From contig CBDEFX010000001.1 of assembly GCA_965237635.1 (NCBI GenBank), forward strand, positions 1,612,001 to 1,676,000: a stretch of DNA of 64,000 bases, in the 5' to 3' direction. The position numbers were made by a program, and so were the translations under genes. This document shows, piece by piece, positions 16,423 through 26,967 of the stretch. The notes beneath the pieces are model-generated. The model searched no databases. It was not told the origin of the DNA and saw only the letters and a list, made by a program, of their open reading frames with translations. Numbering within the stretch: the stretch's first letter is position 1; every line of letters begins with the position of its first letter. Origin of the DNA: CBDEFX01 sp965237635. GTDB taxonomy: Bacteria; Chloroflexota; Dehalococcoidia; Lucifugimonadales; CAUZJF01.

Positions 16423-17764
16423 GCGACTATTAGCCCTTGAAGAGGCGAAGACGCCTATCCGCGTGTCGATCATCGGCTGCGGGCGTTTTGGCTCGATGAT
16501 GTTGGCTCAGATCATGCGGGCGCCAGGCATAGACGTGGCGGTTGCATGTGACCTGAACAAGGAAAGAGCGACCGACGGCCTTCGGCTGGCCGGCTACGAC
16601 GTCGCGGACGTGGTCCAGGCAGGCCGGGTTTCCGAGGCGAATGACACGATAAAGCGACGGAGGCCTGTCGTCACCGACGACTCTGAGGTGGCGACTGACG
16701 CGGACGTCGACGTGGTGGTGGAGGCTACGGGTAGCCCGGATGTTGGCGCACTCCACGCGTCCAAGGCCATAGCGGCAGGGAAGCATATCGTGATGGTGAA
16801 TGTAGAGGCCGACGTGCTGGTCGGCCCCATCCTCAAGCGGATGGCGGACGCCGCGGGGGTCGTCTATAGCCTGGCGTACGGGGACCAGCCCGCCGTTATC
16901 GAGGAGATGTACGATTGGGCAGCAAGCCTGGGCTTTGAGGTGGTTGCGGCCGGCAAGGGGACGATGTACCTGCCCGAGTTTCGCAAAGGGACTCCCGACG
17001 AGGCGCTGGCGCGGTACGGCTATGCTCCAGGGGATGTGGGGTCGGACGACCTCAATCCCCAGATGTACAACTCGTTTCTGGACGGTACCAAGTCAGCGGT
17101 GGAGATGTGCGCGGTGGCCAACATGACTGGCCTGGTCCCCGACGTCCCCGGCATGCACTTCCCGCCCGCCAGCGCGGACGAGCTTGCCACCCTTCTGGTG
17201 CCAAAAGAGGATGGAGGCATCCTCTCGCGAAAGGGTGTGGTCGAGGTGGTTAGCAGCCTTCGCCGGGACGGGACCGACGTACCCGGCTCTATTCGCTGGG
17301 GCGTTTACGTCGTTCTCACCACCGACAGCCCATACTTGCGTACCTGCATGGGCGAGTACGGTATGCCAATGGACCCCTCCGGGAGATATGCGTCGATGCA
17401 TAGGCCATACCACCTGGTCGGCATGGAGGCGCCCGTCTCGATAGCACGGGCGGTCCTCTACGGCGAGCCCACCGGAGCTCCAAAGGCCAGGGTGGGAGAG
17501 GTCGTGGCGTCGGCCAAGCGCGCTCTGAAACCGGGAGACGTTCTGGATGGCGAGGGTGGCTACACAGTTTACGGGGTGGTGGTTGAGGCGGCCCAGGCCT
17601 CTGCCGATGGGCTCCTGCCGATCGGCTTTTGCCACGGGGCAAAGCTGGTTAGCACCGTGGAAGAGGACCAGATGCTCAGCTATGGCGATGTGGAGATGCC
17701 CGAGGGTGGATTCGCTCGTAAGCTCAGAGAGGCGAAGGACCCCCTCCTTAATCCTCCCCCATAG
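16415..17764 (+). CDS. Homoserine dehydrogenase-like NAD(P)-binding protein with C-terminal SAF domain
   Basis: The 449-residue protein begins with a Rossmann fold (IIGCGRFGSM at about 19-28) followed by a dehydrogenase-like segment (VVEATGSPDVG near 105). The C-terminal 120 residues contain a SAF-like domain (ALKPGDVLDGEGGYTVYG). Proteins of this design are NAD(P)-dependent oxidoreductases of uncertain substrate. They occur in several bacterial and archaeal genomes and are often misnamed as FlgA. The final residues, LNPPP, are read from a dispersed C-rich repeat, so the original stop may have been lost. The start overlaps the upstream kinase gene. Confidence 0.8.
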   Translation: MRERLLALEEAKTPIRVSIIGCGRFGSMMLAQIMRAPGIDVAVACDLNKERATDGLRLAGYDVADVVQAGRVSEANDTIKRRRPVVTDDSEVATDADVDVVVEATGSPDVGALHASKAIAAGKHIVMVNVEADVLVGPILKRMADAAGVVYSLAYGDQPAVIEEMYDWAASLGFEVVAAGKGTMYLPEFRKGTPDEALARYGYAPGDVGSDDLNPQMYNSFLDGTKSAVEMCAVANMTGLVPDVPGMHFPPASADELATLLVPKEDGGILSRKGVVEVVSSLRRDGTDVPGSIRWGVYVVLTTDSPYLRTCMGEYGMPMDPSGRYASMHRPYHLVGMEAPVSIARAVLYGEPTGAPKARVGEVVASAKRALKPGDVLDGEGGYTVYGVVVEAAQASADGLLPIGFCHGAKLVSTVEEDQMLSYGDVEMPEGGFARKLREAKDPLLNPPP

Positions 17765-17820
17765 GGGGAGGAGATGGACACACCCGCGCCTAGCCGCAGG
17801 TTAAAGTCTGCCCATTCGGC

Positions 17821-18191
17821 ATGCTTAGGGTAGCTCAGGACCCGACAAGAAGGGTCGAAATGAAATCCAGAGCCCGGGAGCTAAGAAAGAATCCGACCGA
17901 CGCCGAGCGGGTACTATGGTATCACCTGCGTCGCCGCCAGCTCGCTGGTCACAGGTTTCGTAGGCAGCATCCTATCGGCCCGTACGTAGTCGATTTCTTT
18001 TGTCATGAAAGGCAACTGGCCATCGAGCTTGATGGTGGCCAGCACTCAGAGCAGGTAACCTACGACTCAGATCGGACGCGTGCCTGGAGGAACAAGGAGT
18101 CCATGTTTTGAGGTTCTGGAACAACCAAGTGCTGGGTCAGGTAGAAGCCGTCAAGCAGCAGATTTTCGAAGTGCTGACGTCGGACGGGTAG
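17821..18191 (+). pseudogene. DUF559-family endonuclease-like gene, frameshifted
   Basis: The first 90 or so codons encode a DUF559 (Vsr/restriction-endonuclease-like) core: NPTDAERVLWYHLRRRQL, FRRQHPIGPYVVDFFC and AIELDGGQH. After DRTRAW near 18090 the reading shifts frame. The proper continuation (GVHVLRFWNNQVLGQ and on to DGstop at 18191) is in another frame. The expected codons between W and E are missing, consistent with a 1- or 4-base loss inside a TGG repeat. DUF559 proteins are often mobile and free-standing. A dispersed G/C-rich repeat follows at about 18195-18240. Confidence 0.8.
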
Positions 18192-18226
18192 CGGGGAGAC
18201 AAATCCCTTCCCCCACCGGGGGAAGG

Positions 18227-18937
18227 TTAGGATGGGGGTTCCTCCAGCAGTCTCGGCAATTCCACCAGGCGCTCGATTCTCGGACACCTGTCAAAGCCTT
18301 CGTGGATGCCGTCGCGGTCTAGCAACACAGGCCTGATGCCAGCGCCCAACGCCCCTTCGACGTCTGACGTCAGCTGGTCGCCCACGTGTATCGCCTCCTG
18401 GGGCTTGGCGTCGGCTTTGATGAGAGCGGCCTGGAAGATCCTCGGGTCCGGCTTGTCGGCGCCCGCCTCCGCTGAAGTAACGGTGAGGTCGAGGTGTTCT
18501 GCCAGCCCCAGGCTGTCGGCCAGCTCGCTTCCCTCCTGGTCGATGTTCGAGATTAGGCCAAGCGTCAACCCCCGCGATCTGAGGTTCCCCAAGGCGGGGA
18601 CCACGTCGTCGAAAGGGACGAGCTTATGGGGGATCTGACGGACCCGCCGAAAGATCTCTAGCGTTTTGGCGGCGGTTACGTTCACGCCGCTGCCTTGAAG
18701 AACAAGCCTCTCGTACTCGCCGAAGAAATCGTCACGTTGCCCGGCGCTCCTTAGCCGGATAGGCGACAATGAGTTCTGATCGTTCATGTACCTATCAGCA
18801 GCCGCATAGCCCTCCACGATACCCTCTGGCGTCACCTCGATTCCGAAGTCGGCACACGCCTGTGACTGTACTTCATATCGAGGTGGCTCGAACCCGGCCA
18901 GCGTGCCATACACGTCGAAGAACACTGCCTTGATCAT
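18227..18937 (-). CDS. HAD-superfamily hydrolase, subfamily IA
   Basis: The 236-residue protein has HAD motif I FFDVYGTL with nucleophile Asp8. The second acid is replaced by Tyr, as in L-2-haloacid dehalogenases, rather than the DxD of phosphatases. Motif II is ISN near residue 130, motif III a Lys in KPDPRIF near 160, and motif IV GDQLTSDVEGA near 182. A dehalogenase or an unusual phosphatase are both possible. The C-terminal residues LLEEPPS are read from a dispersed repeat. Confidence 0.87.
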   Translation of the reverse strand: MIKAVFFDVYGTLAGFEPPRYEVQSQACADFGIEVTPEGIVEGYAAADRYMNDQNSLSPIRLRSAGQRDDFFGEYERLVLQGSGVNVTAAKTLEIFRRVRQIPHKLVPFDDVVPALGNLRSRGLTLGLISNIDQEGSELADSLGLAEHLDLTVTSAEAGADKPDPRIFQAALIKADAKPQEAIHVGDQLTSDVEGALGAGIRPVLLDRDGIHEGFDRCPRIERLVELPRLLEEPPS

Positions 18938-19016
18938 GCCACGACTATGATAGCATTGGCGAAGGCTTCAACGGCCCCCCTCAGACTACTTCAGCTGGGC
19001 ACCAAAACGAGTCCGC

Positions 19017-20018
19017 ATGCAAGCTGGAAAGCTGCCAGTCGAGCTCCTCACCAAGCTTCTTGACAAGGTGGATCTTCGCGACCCCCGCGTCTTTCTGGGC
19101 CCTCGGCCGGGCGAGGATGCGGCGCTCATTGACATAGGGGATAAGTACCTCGTCGCGAAGACTGACCCGATTACCTTTGCCACCGACCTCATAGGTTGGT
19201 ACCTGGTCCAGATCAACGCCAACGACCTGGCCGTGATGGGCGCCACCCCGCGCTGGCTCATGGTGACGCTGCTGCTTCCCGAGGAGACTACCCCCGAATT
19301 GGTCGAGGAGATCTTCGACCAGATTCTGGAAGCGTGCAGTCCTCTGGGCATAACGCTGGTAGGCGGCCATACAGAGGTCACATACGAGCTCCCCCGCCCG
19401 ATAGCCGTCGGCGCCCTGCTCGGGGAGGTGGCGAAGGACAGGGTCGTGCTCACCGCCGGCGCCAAGCCCGGCGACAGCATCGTCCTGACCAAAGGCATTG
19501 CGATCGAGGGAACTGCGGTCCTGGCTCGCGAGGCATCCGACGCCCTGCGCGCAGCTGGGGTCGCCCCAAGTGTCATCGAAACGTCGAAGGAGCTGCTGTT
19601 CTCGCCCGGTATCAGCGTTTCGCGGGAGGCCACCATCGCCTGCACCGTCGATGTGCACGCCATGCACGATCCAACCGAGGGCGGGCTCGCCACCGGGCTG
19701 CTGGAGGTTGCGAAAGCTGCGAATGTGGGATTAGTCGTCGACGCGGACCAGATACTGACGCTGGCCGAGTGCCGAGAGCTCTGCGACGCGCTGGGGATCG
19801 ACCCACTTGGCCTGATAGCGTCGGGCTCGCTCCTGGCGACATTCGCGCCGCCCGATGTCCCGAGGTTTATCGACGCGCTGGAGCGGGAAGGTATCGCCGC
19901 TCGTGAGATAGGTCGCATAACGCCGCCCGAGCAGGGGCTTAAGATCCGAACTCATGACGGCGTCCGCGACCTACCGACGTTCGAGCGCGACGAGCTGGCG
20001 CGGTACTTGGGGAGCTGA
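19017..20018 (+). CDS. AIR synthase/HypE-related protein
   Basis: The 333-residue protein has the PurM/HypE fold signatures: GEDAALIDIG near residue 31, a DPITFATD segment near 51, NANDLAVMGATP near 66 and GHTEVT near 118. The second domain has DPTEGGLATGLLEVA near 219. Members bind ATP and act in purine synthesis, hydrogenase maturation or selenophosphate synthesis. No partner genes lie nearby, so it is the generic HypE-like type. The ATG has no strong ribosome site; position 19017 fits the start of homology. Confidence 0.85.
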   Translation: MQAGKLPVELLTKLLDKVDLRDPRVFLGPRPGEDAALIDIGDKYLVAKTDPITFATDLIGWYLVQINANDLAVMGATPRWLMVTLLLPEETTPELVEEIFDQILEACSPLGITLVGGHTEVTYELPRPIAVGALLGEVAKDRVVLTAGAKPGDSIVLTKGIAIEGTAVLAREASDALRAAGVAPSVIETSKELLFSPGISVSREATIACTVDVHAMHDPTEGGLATGLLEVAKAANVGLVVDADQILTLAECRELCDALGIDPLGLIASGSLLATFAPPDVPRFIDALEREGIAAREIGRITPPEQGLKIRTHDGVRDLPTFERDELARYLGS

Positions 20019-20383
20019 CGCGAGGCTAGTCTAGTGGGCCATCGTCATCAAGTCGCGGTAGCGTCCCAGCCTCTATGACGTCGAGTAGCTCGGCCGCGAG
20101 GTAAAACCGAGGTCAATATCCCTCAAGGGACTGGAGCATCCCCGCGTCCACGAGTCGGTCTAGGATACGTCTTGCGCCCGCATTAGTTACGCCCAGCAGT
20201 TCGGATGCTAGCGGAGTTGTCATGTATGGTTGAGCGAATAGGGCGTCGACTAGTCGTAGCGCGTTCCCAGACGCGCGTCTTTCCTGTAAGAGGCTTCTGT
20301 AAGTGTTCTGCAACTCTCGTACTTGCCGGGTCCGAGACAACGCGTCTTTAGCCTGCTCGGTGACTCCGGTAAGGAAATAGTGC

Positions 20384-21751
20384 GAGGTATCCTCAAAAAG
20401 TGTGTAAACGGTCAGGCGGTGTACCCTCTCTCTGAACAACACGGGCTCAAGGCCCAAGAGAGGAGATACACCGCCTATGGGAAAGAGAAGCACTAGGAGC
20501 AGGTCGGAGTCAAGGCCGGAGTGGGAGCAGTTGGAGGATTGGGTGCGAGGCCATGTCCAGCGGCTGATCCAGGAGTTGCTGGAGGAAGAGGTGACGGAGT
20601 TTCTAGGAAGGGCGAAGTCGGCCCGCAGGTCTGAGTCGGACAACGAGAGAGGCTATAGGAACGGATACGGCAAACCCCGAAGGCTTACGCTGAGTTCGGG
20701 AACGGTACAGCTGAGGAGGCCGCGAGTCCGCAACACCGAAGAGGAGTTCGAGAGCCGGCTGCTGCCGCTGTTCGTCAACAGGACCAGGAAGGTTGCTGAG
20801 TTGATCCCCCAGTTGTACCTACATGGCCTTTCCGAAGGTGACTTCGACCTGGCGGTGCGGGGACTGCTGGGAGAAGAGGCACCGATATCGGCGAGCACGG
20901 TAGCCCGGTTGAAGGATAAGTGGAACGATGAGCTTGCCCAATGGCGCGCTAGGCCCCTGGATGACCTGGAAGTGGTGTACATGTGGGTGGATGGAGTCTA
21001 CGTCAAGGCCGGTCTTGAGCGGGAGAAGGCGGCGATCCTGGTGGTGATGGCGGCCCTGAGCGACGGAAGGAAGGTGGTGGTGAGCGCGATTCCCGGATAC
21101 AGGGAGTCCATAGAGAGCTGGTCCGATGTGCTCAGGGACATGAGGCGCCGCGGGCTGGAGTGCCCAAGACTGGTAATTGGAGACGGACATCTGGGCATCT
21201 GGGGAGCTCTGCGCAACGTCTATCCTCAGGCGGCCGAGCAACGCTGCTGGAACCACAAGATCCTAAACGTGCTCGCCAAGCTTCCAAAGCGACAACAGGA
21301 CCAGGCCAAGCTCATGCTGCGTACTATCCCCTACGCGCCGACTCGGACAGAGGCTGAGCGGCTCAGGACGGTGTTCACCAGGTGGTGCGGCGACCATTCC
21401 TACGAGGCGGCCTCAGAGGCCTTGGAGCGGGACTGGGACCGCATGGTCACCTTCTATGACTTCCCAAAGGAGCACTGGGGGCACCTTCGCACGACGAACC
21501 CGGTAGAATCACCCTTCGCGGCCCTCAGGCTTCGGACCGATGCCGCCAAGCGCTACAAGAGGGTCGATCGGGCGATAGCGGTGATCTGGAAAATGTTGAT
21601 GGTCGCCGAACAGCGCTTCAGGCGTCTGAAGGCCCCTGAGTTGATCGAAGACGTCTATCTCGGTGCACAGTATGCGGATGGAATCGCCATTGAATCAACG
21701 GCTGAGAAGGTCGCCGCCTGATGTCGTTTACACACCTATTGACGTAACCTC
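20384..21751 (+). mobile_element. Complete IS256-family element in the Fic gene
   Basis: The element is 1368 bp long. Its imperfect inverted ends begin GAGGT and share GTGTGTAAACG some 15 bases in. An exact 8-bp target duplication AATAGTGC lies at 20376-20383 and 21752-21759. Removing it rejoins the Fic frame (GTWLHY with FLTGV). Remnants of the same element lie at 6142-6849 and 7086-7521. Confidence 0.93.
20477..21721 (+). CDS. IS256-family (Mutator-type) transposase
   Basis: The 414-residue protein appears intact. The DDE residues are in YMWVDGVYVK near 176, VIGDGHLGIW near 238 and TTNPVESPFA near 345. The N-terminal part has the GYRNGYGKPRRL segment of the family. It should catalyse transposition of its own element by a copy-out mechanism. 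It is the only full-length copy in the window. Confidence 0.95.
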   Translation: MGKRSTRSRSESRPEWEQLEDWVRGHVQRLIQELLEEEVTEFLGRAKSARRSESDNERGYRNGYGKPRRLTLSSGTVQLRRPRVRNTEEEFESRLLPLFVNRTRKVAELIPQLYLHGLSEGDFDLAVRGLLGEEAPISASTVARLKDKWNDELAQWRARPLDDLEVVYMWVDGVYVKAGLEREKAAILVVMAALSDGRKVVVSAIPGYRESIESWSDVLRDMRRRGLECPRLVIGDGHLGIWGALRNVYPQAAEQRCWNHKILNVLAKLPKRQQDQAKLMLRTIPYAPTRTEAERLRTVFTRWCGDHSYEAASEALERDWDRMVTFYDFPKEHWGHLRTTNPVESPFAALRLRTDAAKRYKRVDRAIAVIWKMLMVAEQRFRRLKAPELIEDVYLGAQYADGIAIESTAEKVAA

Positions 21752-23120
21752 AATAGTGCAGCCATGTGCCCCAGTCCCCCTTGGCGCTGACGCGAAATAG
21801 CTGGTCATAGTACTCTTGACGATTTCGCTCAAAGTAGGCACTGAGGTAAAGAAGGGGGATTGGCAAGACTTGCTTCGCGCAAAGGAAAAGGACGATGAGA
21901 AGCCGTCCGATCCGCCCATTTCCATCCAAGCATGATTCCCTCGTAAAAACCCCTCGTCCTCCGGGGGCAATGGGAGGATAATGTGGGGAAAGGGCGTTGG
22001 GGCCGCGCCCGGGCGAGGGAGGGGAGGATGTTCCGAGCGCGAGACCCGCAAGAGAGCCTCTGGCAGTCCCAGTTCCTGGTGACGCCGAAGAAGGCTAAGC
22101 GCCTGGAGGGGAGTTGGGCCGAGGTTTTCCGAAACGAGGCGCTCCCCCTGATTGACGAGGAGCTCTTTGCTCCGATGTACTGCGCGGACAACGGCCGTCC
22201 CAACCGAGCGGTGCAGACCGTCCTCGGGGTCCACCTTCTCAAAGAGATGTTCAACCTCACCGACGGTGAAGCCCTGGAGCAGCTAGAGTTCAACCTGCTC
22301 TGGCACCACGCCCTGCGGCTGGACATCGAGGAGACCCACCTGCCCCAGAAGACCCTCCACAACTTCCGAGTTCGCCTGATGCAGCACGATGGTGGCCGGC
22401 TGGCTTTCCGGGAGACCACGGACCGGATCATCCAGGCGCTGGGCATACGCACCGGAAAGCAACGGCTGGACTCCACCCACATCATGAGCAACATCGCCAC
22501 ACTCACCCGGCTGGGCCTGTTCTGTGAGACGATGCGGTTGTTCCTGCGGGCCTTGCGCTGGGAGCACCCAGAGCTTCGCCCTGTGGTTCCGGAGGGCCTC
22601 CTGGGGCGCTATTTGAAGGAAGAAGACGAGGCGACCCACTACGAGGACGCCCACACGGGGGAGGGTCGGCGACGCTTTTCGGTCTGTGCCCGGGACCTCT
22701 ACCGGCTGGTGGACCGGTTCCATGGCACGACTGCTGCCCAGCTGGAGGAGTACCGGCTGCTGGAGCGGCTGCTGCGGGAGCAGTGCCATGTGGGCAAACA
22801 CCGGGACGGGCGCCCGGGGGACGATGACGACGATGCTGGGGAATGCAAGGTGCCCGTGGCCCTGAAGGACCCGAAGCAGGTGTCCGCCGACTCGCTGCAA
22901 TCGCCCCACGACCCGAATGTGACCTATAGCGGCCACAAGGGGAAGGGGTACGAGGTGCAGGTGGCGGAGACCTGCCACGAGGAGAACGCCACCCAGCTGT
23001 AAAGGGCGGAGTAATAATGGACCGGTGAGGCGGAGTCGAGCGTTGAGGAGTGGCGCTTGAAAACTGGACCACCCGCCGCCTTCTATAGAGTTGGAGGCAA
23101 CTCGATGGAAGGTGTGAAGG

Positions 23121-24619
23121 ATGTACAAGGTGGATCTGTACGTGCGAGTGCGCCGGGCCTGCATGGTGGAGGGGATGAGCACGCGGGAGGCTGCCCGAGT
23201 GTTCGGTCTGCACCGGGATACGGTGCGCAAGATGCTGGAGTACTCGGTGCCTCCCGGTTACCGTCGGGAGTCACCGCCCCGCCGCCCCAAGCTGGACCCG
23301 TACCGCGGGGTGATCGACCGGATACTGGAGGATGACCGCAGTCTTCCGAAGAAGCAGCGCCACACCGCGAAGCGGATCTACGAGCGTCTGAGAGCTGAGC
23401 ACAGGTTCAGTGGCAAGTACACGATAGTCAAAGACTACGTGCGCGAGCGGCGGCGGCGGACGCGTGAGATGTACGTTCCGCTGTCTCACCCTCCCGGTCA
23501 CGCCCAGTGCGACTTCGGCCAGGCCAAGGCGGTGATCGGCGGAGTGGAGCAGACCATCCACTACTTCGTGCTGGACCTTCCCCACAGCGACGCATGCTTC
23601 GTCAAAGCCTGCCCCGCAGAGACGACCGAGGCGTTCTGCGACGGTCACGTCTCGGCGTTCTCGTTCCTGGGCGGCGTGCCCCGGAGCATCCTGTACGACA
23701 ACATGAGGCTGGCGGCGGCCAGGATCTGGGAGACGGTCGAAGGAAGCGTACCCGCGTCTTCTCGGAGCTGGTGTCGCACTACCTGTTCGAGGATCGGTTC
23801 GGCCGGCCCGGCAAGGGTAACGACAAGGGCAAGGTCGAGGGGCTGGTGGGATATGCTCGCCGGAACTTCCTGGTGCCTGTGCCGTCGTTCCCGAGCTTCG
23901 ATGCCCTCAACGCCTACCTGGAGGAGCGGTGCCTGGAACGGCTGGGGAGACAGCTGCGTGGACACAACGAGACGATAGGCCAGCGGATGGAGCGTGACCT
24001 GGAGACCCTGCTGGCGCTCCCCGCCGTGCCCTACGATGCCAGCGACAAGCACGTGAGCCGTGTCAGCTCCCTGTCCCTGGTGCGGTACCGGACCAACGAC
24101 TACTCGGTGCCCGTGGCCTACGGTCACAGGGAGGTGGTGGTGCGCGGCTATGTGGGCGAGGTGGTGATCAGCAACGGGGCAGAGGTGATAGCCCGGCATC
24201 CTCGCTCATACGAACGCGACGACTTCGTGTTCGACCCCATCCACTACCTGCCGCTGCTGGAGCGCAAGACGGGAGCGCTGGACCAGGCTGCTCCTTTGGC
24301 CGGGTGGGAGTTGCCGGATGAGTTCGGAGTGCTGAGGCGTCTGCTGGAGTTGAGGATGGGCAGGCGCGGCAAGCGGGAGTTCGTACAGGTGCTGTGGCTG
24401 ATGGAGAACTTCCGGACGCAGGAGGTGTACGAGGGTGTGCGCGATGCCCTCAGGCTCGGGGCCATAAGCTTCGACGCCATCAAACACCTGGTGCTGTGCA
24501 GGATAGAGGGTCGTCCCCAGAGACTCGACCTGGAGCTGTACCCCTACCTGCCCAGGGTTACCGTGACGAAGACGTCGGCCAGCGACTACATGGCGCTCAT
24601 GTCTGGGAGCAGGCGGTGA
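23121..24619 (+). pseudogene. istA: IstA transposase, single frameshift
   Basis: The first part (from 23121) has the HTH TREAARVFGLHRDTVRKML and the catalytic region CDFGQAKAVI with SILYDN. At about 23726 one base is missing after AGGATC. The expected reading RILGDGRRKRTRVF continues in another frame (GRPGKGNDKGKVEGLVGYAR and on to the stop at 24619). The loss is a single C in an expected CC pair, so it may be a sequencing error. If real, the element depends on a helper. Confidence 0.9.
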
Positions 24620-25398
24620 GCGAGCGATCGACGGTGCTGTTGGAGCACCACCTCAAGGAGCTGAAGCTGCCTACCTTCCTGAGAGAGTACGGCAAGGTGG
24701 CCGGCCAGTGCGCTGCCGAGGGCGTCGACCATCCAGGCTACCTGCTGAGGCTCTCTGAGCTTGAGATGATAGACCGCCATCACCGCATGGTGGACCGCAG
24801 GATCAAGGCTGCACGCTTCCCTGCCACCAAGAGCCTCGACACCTTCGACTTCCTGGCCATGCCGTCGGTGAACAAGCACCTGGTCATGCAGCTTGCACGC
24901 TGCGAGTACGTAGACCGGCGGGAGAACGTCATCGCTATCGGCAACAGCGGCACCGGCAAGACCCATGTCGCCCTCGGCCTGGGGCTCGCCGCCTGCCAGA
25001 GGGGGCTGTCGGTCGGCTTCACCACCGCCGCCTCGCTGGTCCACGAGCTGATCGAGGCCAGGGACGAGCGACGACTACTCAACCTTCAGAAGAAGCTGGC
25101 CCGCCTCAAGCTGCTCATCATCGACGAGCTTGGCTTCGTCCCACTCTCCAAGACCGGCGCGGAGCTCCTCTTCGAGGTCTTCAGTCAGAGATACGAGAGA
25201 GGTTCGGTTCTGGTTACCACCAACCTGCCCTTTGACGAGTGGACCGAGGTCTTCGGCTCTGAGAGGCTGACCGGCGCCCTGCTGGACCGTCTCACTCACC
25301 GCGTTCACATCCTGGAGATGAACGGGGAGAGCTACCGCCTCAAGCAGAGTAGGCAAGCCGCTCCCGTGCGCGCTGCCAGCGACCCTGCTGACGCATAG
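24616..25398 (+). CDS. istB: IstB ATPase helper of IS21 transposition
   Basis: The 260-residue AAA+ protein starts at a GTG overlapping the istA stop. The Walker A motif GNSGTGKTH is near residue 114 and Walker B LLIIDELGF near 170. It controls target choice for the IstA transposase. It is full length and appears intact. Confidence 0.95.
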   Translation: MSERSTVLLEHHLKELKLPTFLREYGKVAGQCAAEGVDHPGYLLRLSELEMIDRHHRMVDRRIKAARFPATKSLDTFDFLAMPSVNKHLVMQLARCEYVDRRENVIAIGNSGTGKTHVALGLGLAACQRGLSVGFTTAASLVHELIEARDERRLLNLQKKLARLKLLIIDELGFVPLSKTGAELLFEVFSQRYERGSVLVTTNLPFDEWTEVFGSERLTGALLDRLTHRVHILEMNGESYRLKQSRQAAPVRAASDPADA

Positions 25399-26967
25399 AC
25401 CCGCCGCATTCACTCCAGCTAACGGATCCTCCTGACGCCCGCCGCATGGTGACATTTATGCTGAACACCAACGTCCCGGTGGTATACTTTTACTCCGCCG
25501 CATGGCCTAATATCCCTCCGCCCTTGACACCAGCTCATCACCCACGTGGAGGTGACCCCCTCGAGTGGGAGCGACACCGACGTGAGCGTGCCGGTCGTTG
25601 ACGGGCTCGCGGAGCGGAAGGTCCGACCGGACGAGCTCTTCGTCGACACGGCGTATGGGTCGGGCCGCAACGCCTTCGAAGCCTCGCGCCGGGGAACGGA
25701 ACTGGTGAGCCCGGTGGCGGGGTCGGCGCCGGGGAACTCGCACGAAGGAGAGCGTGACGGACCACCGCCGCTCACCGCCGCGGACTTCCAGATCGACGTC
25801 ACAGGTGAGCAGGCCACGGTGTGCTCCGCCGGCCACCCGTCCATCGAGGAGTACGAGTTGGAGGATGCGCCGGAGCGGGTAGAGGTCCACTTTGCCGGGA
25901 CAACATGCGAGCCCTGCCCCTTGCGGTCCCGTTGCCCAGTGAAGCTGGACCGGCGTGCGGGGGCCTACGTCCTCAAGGCGGATCTGGTGAAGGTAAACAT
26001 CGAGCGGCGCCGGAGGGCCGAGGCCACCGAGGAGTGGCGCAAGCGGTATGACATAAGGGCCGGGATCGAGGGAACGAACTCCGAGCTGAAGCGCGCCCAC
26101 GGGCTTGGGCGCTTGCGGGTGCGAGGGGGCCGTCGGGTGCGGCTTGCCGTCTACCTGAAGGCGTTGGCGTGCAACTTCAAGCGGATGGTCCATGCACGCC
26201 TGGTGGAGATGGAGAACACGGCTCAGCGGGCGGTCGGGACGGTACCTGCGGTCGCGGCCGCATGAGGGCGCCGCTCCACAACTTCCACCGGGTGCCCTGA
26301 GCCACGGAATGGGTACCGCAACGGGATCACGCTTGTCCTGAGCGCGGCAGATGGTGCGGTGAGGCCAGCAGCCGGCATCCCGTGGCCTCCTCCCTTCCAG
26401 GCCCCTTCGCACGCCAGGGTTCATCTCAAACAGGCCTTTTTGCGAGGGAATCAAGTATGGGTGGATTGCCTCGAACTGATAATGCAACAGTGCACATTGC
26501 ACAAGGGGAGGCATCTCGATGCTTTCATTAGCAAAATGCTCCCAGTCCAGGATCGCATCTCGAACTAGATGTGGTGGGGGTGGGATGAACCGAGCTTCCT
26601 TCAATGGAGTGCCCGCCGAGCCGAGCCACACTTGCTCGGTCCTTAGCTCCCCTGGTCGCTTTTCTTGCCCTCGCACACCCCTAAGTAGGGTCGAGTGAAG
26701 CGCATTGATTAGCCTGAGGCTAACATGCAGTGTTTCGAGGAGAGCCAGGCCTTCTTCCAAGGCGCTCACGTAGTTGCGTACTTCTAGTACGTCTCCTCGA
26801 GCTCGTCTTGATGCCTCGTACATGAATAGGTCTGATAAAGACGCCTGAGTACCTTCAATGCGGGACGACAGAACCGCCTCGCGTTGCATGAATGGTCCGG
26901 TTAGCAGGTGGGGATTCGGGATGGTCTCTCCTACTCCGGCGAGAGTTGCTACCGCGCGGGAAGCCTC

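Larger units (their letters stand above)
22998..25529 (+). mobile_element. IS21-family element
   Basis: The element is 2532 bp with ends TGTAAAGGGCGGAG and (reversed) TGTCAAGGGCGGAG. An exact 5-bp duplication CCAGC lies at 22993-22997 and 25530-25534. It carries istA and istB in the usual order with overlapping stop and start. It is nested in the IS1182-like transposase gene and so is the younger of the two. Confidence 0.93.
22028..26265 (+). pseudogene. IS1182-family transposase gene, interrupted
   Basis: The N-terminal part (22028 to about 22997) begins MFRARDPQESLW after a GGGAGGGGAGG ribosome site and includes DSTHIMSNI near residue 145. The C-terminal part continues from 25535 (LITHVEVTPSSGSD) to the stop at 26265, with DTAYGSG and GIEGTNSELKRAHG motifs. 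Removing the IS21 element and one CCAGC copy restores ENATQLITHVEVTP in frame. The catalytic domain is broken, so the element cannot move by itself now. Confidence 0.9.
21934..26452 (+). mobile_element. IS1182-like element inserted in the Fic motif, itself split by an IS21 element
   Basis: The ends are GATTCCCTCGTAAAAA and (reversed) GATTCCCTCGCAAAAA. Flanking 6-bp duplications are AAGCAT (21928-21933) and AAGTAT (26453-26458), one mismatch. Without the IS21 insert it is about 1.98 kb. It entered the Fic gene between the codons for HPYL and DGNGR. The same ends border the 161-bp MITEs in this window. Confidence 0.88.

Noticed and set aside
18986..19918. 310-codon minus-strand frame opposite the AIR-synthase-like gene
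   Set aside because: Ser/Pro-rich shadow of a well-supported plus-strand gene.
22283..23230. 315-codon minus-strand frame across the IS1182/IS21 junction
   Set aside because: It crosses an insertion boundary and is antisense to two transposase genes.
25507..26452. Minus-strand frame running on from the Fic fragment into the IS1182-like element
   Set aside because: Only the part above 26453 is Fic; the rest is antisense to the transposase and reads through by chance.
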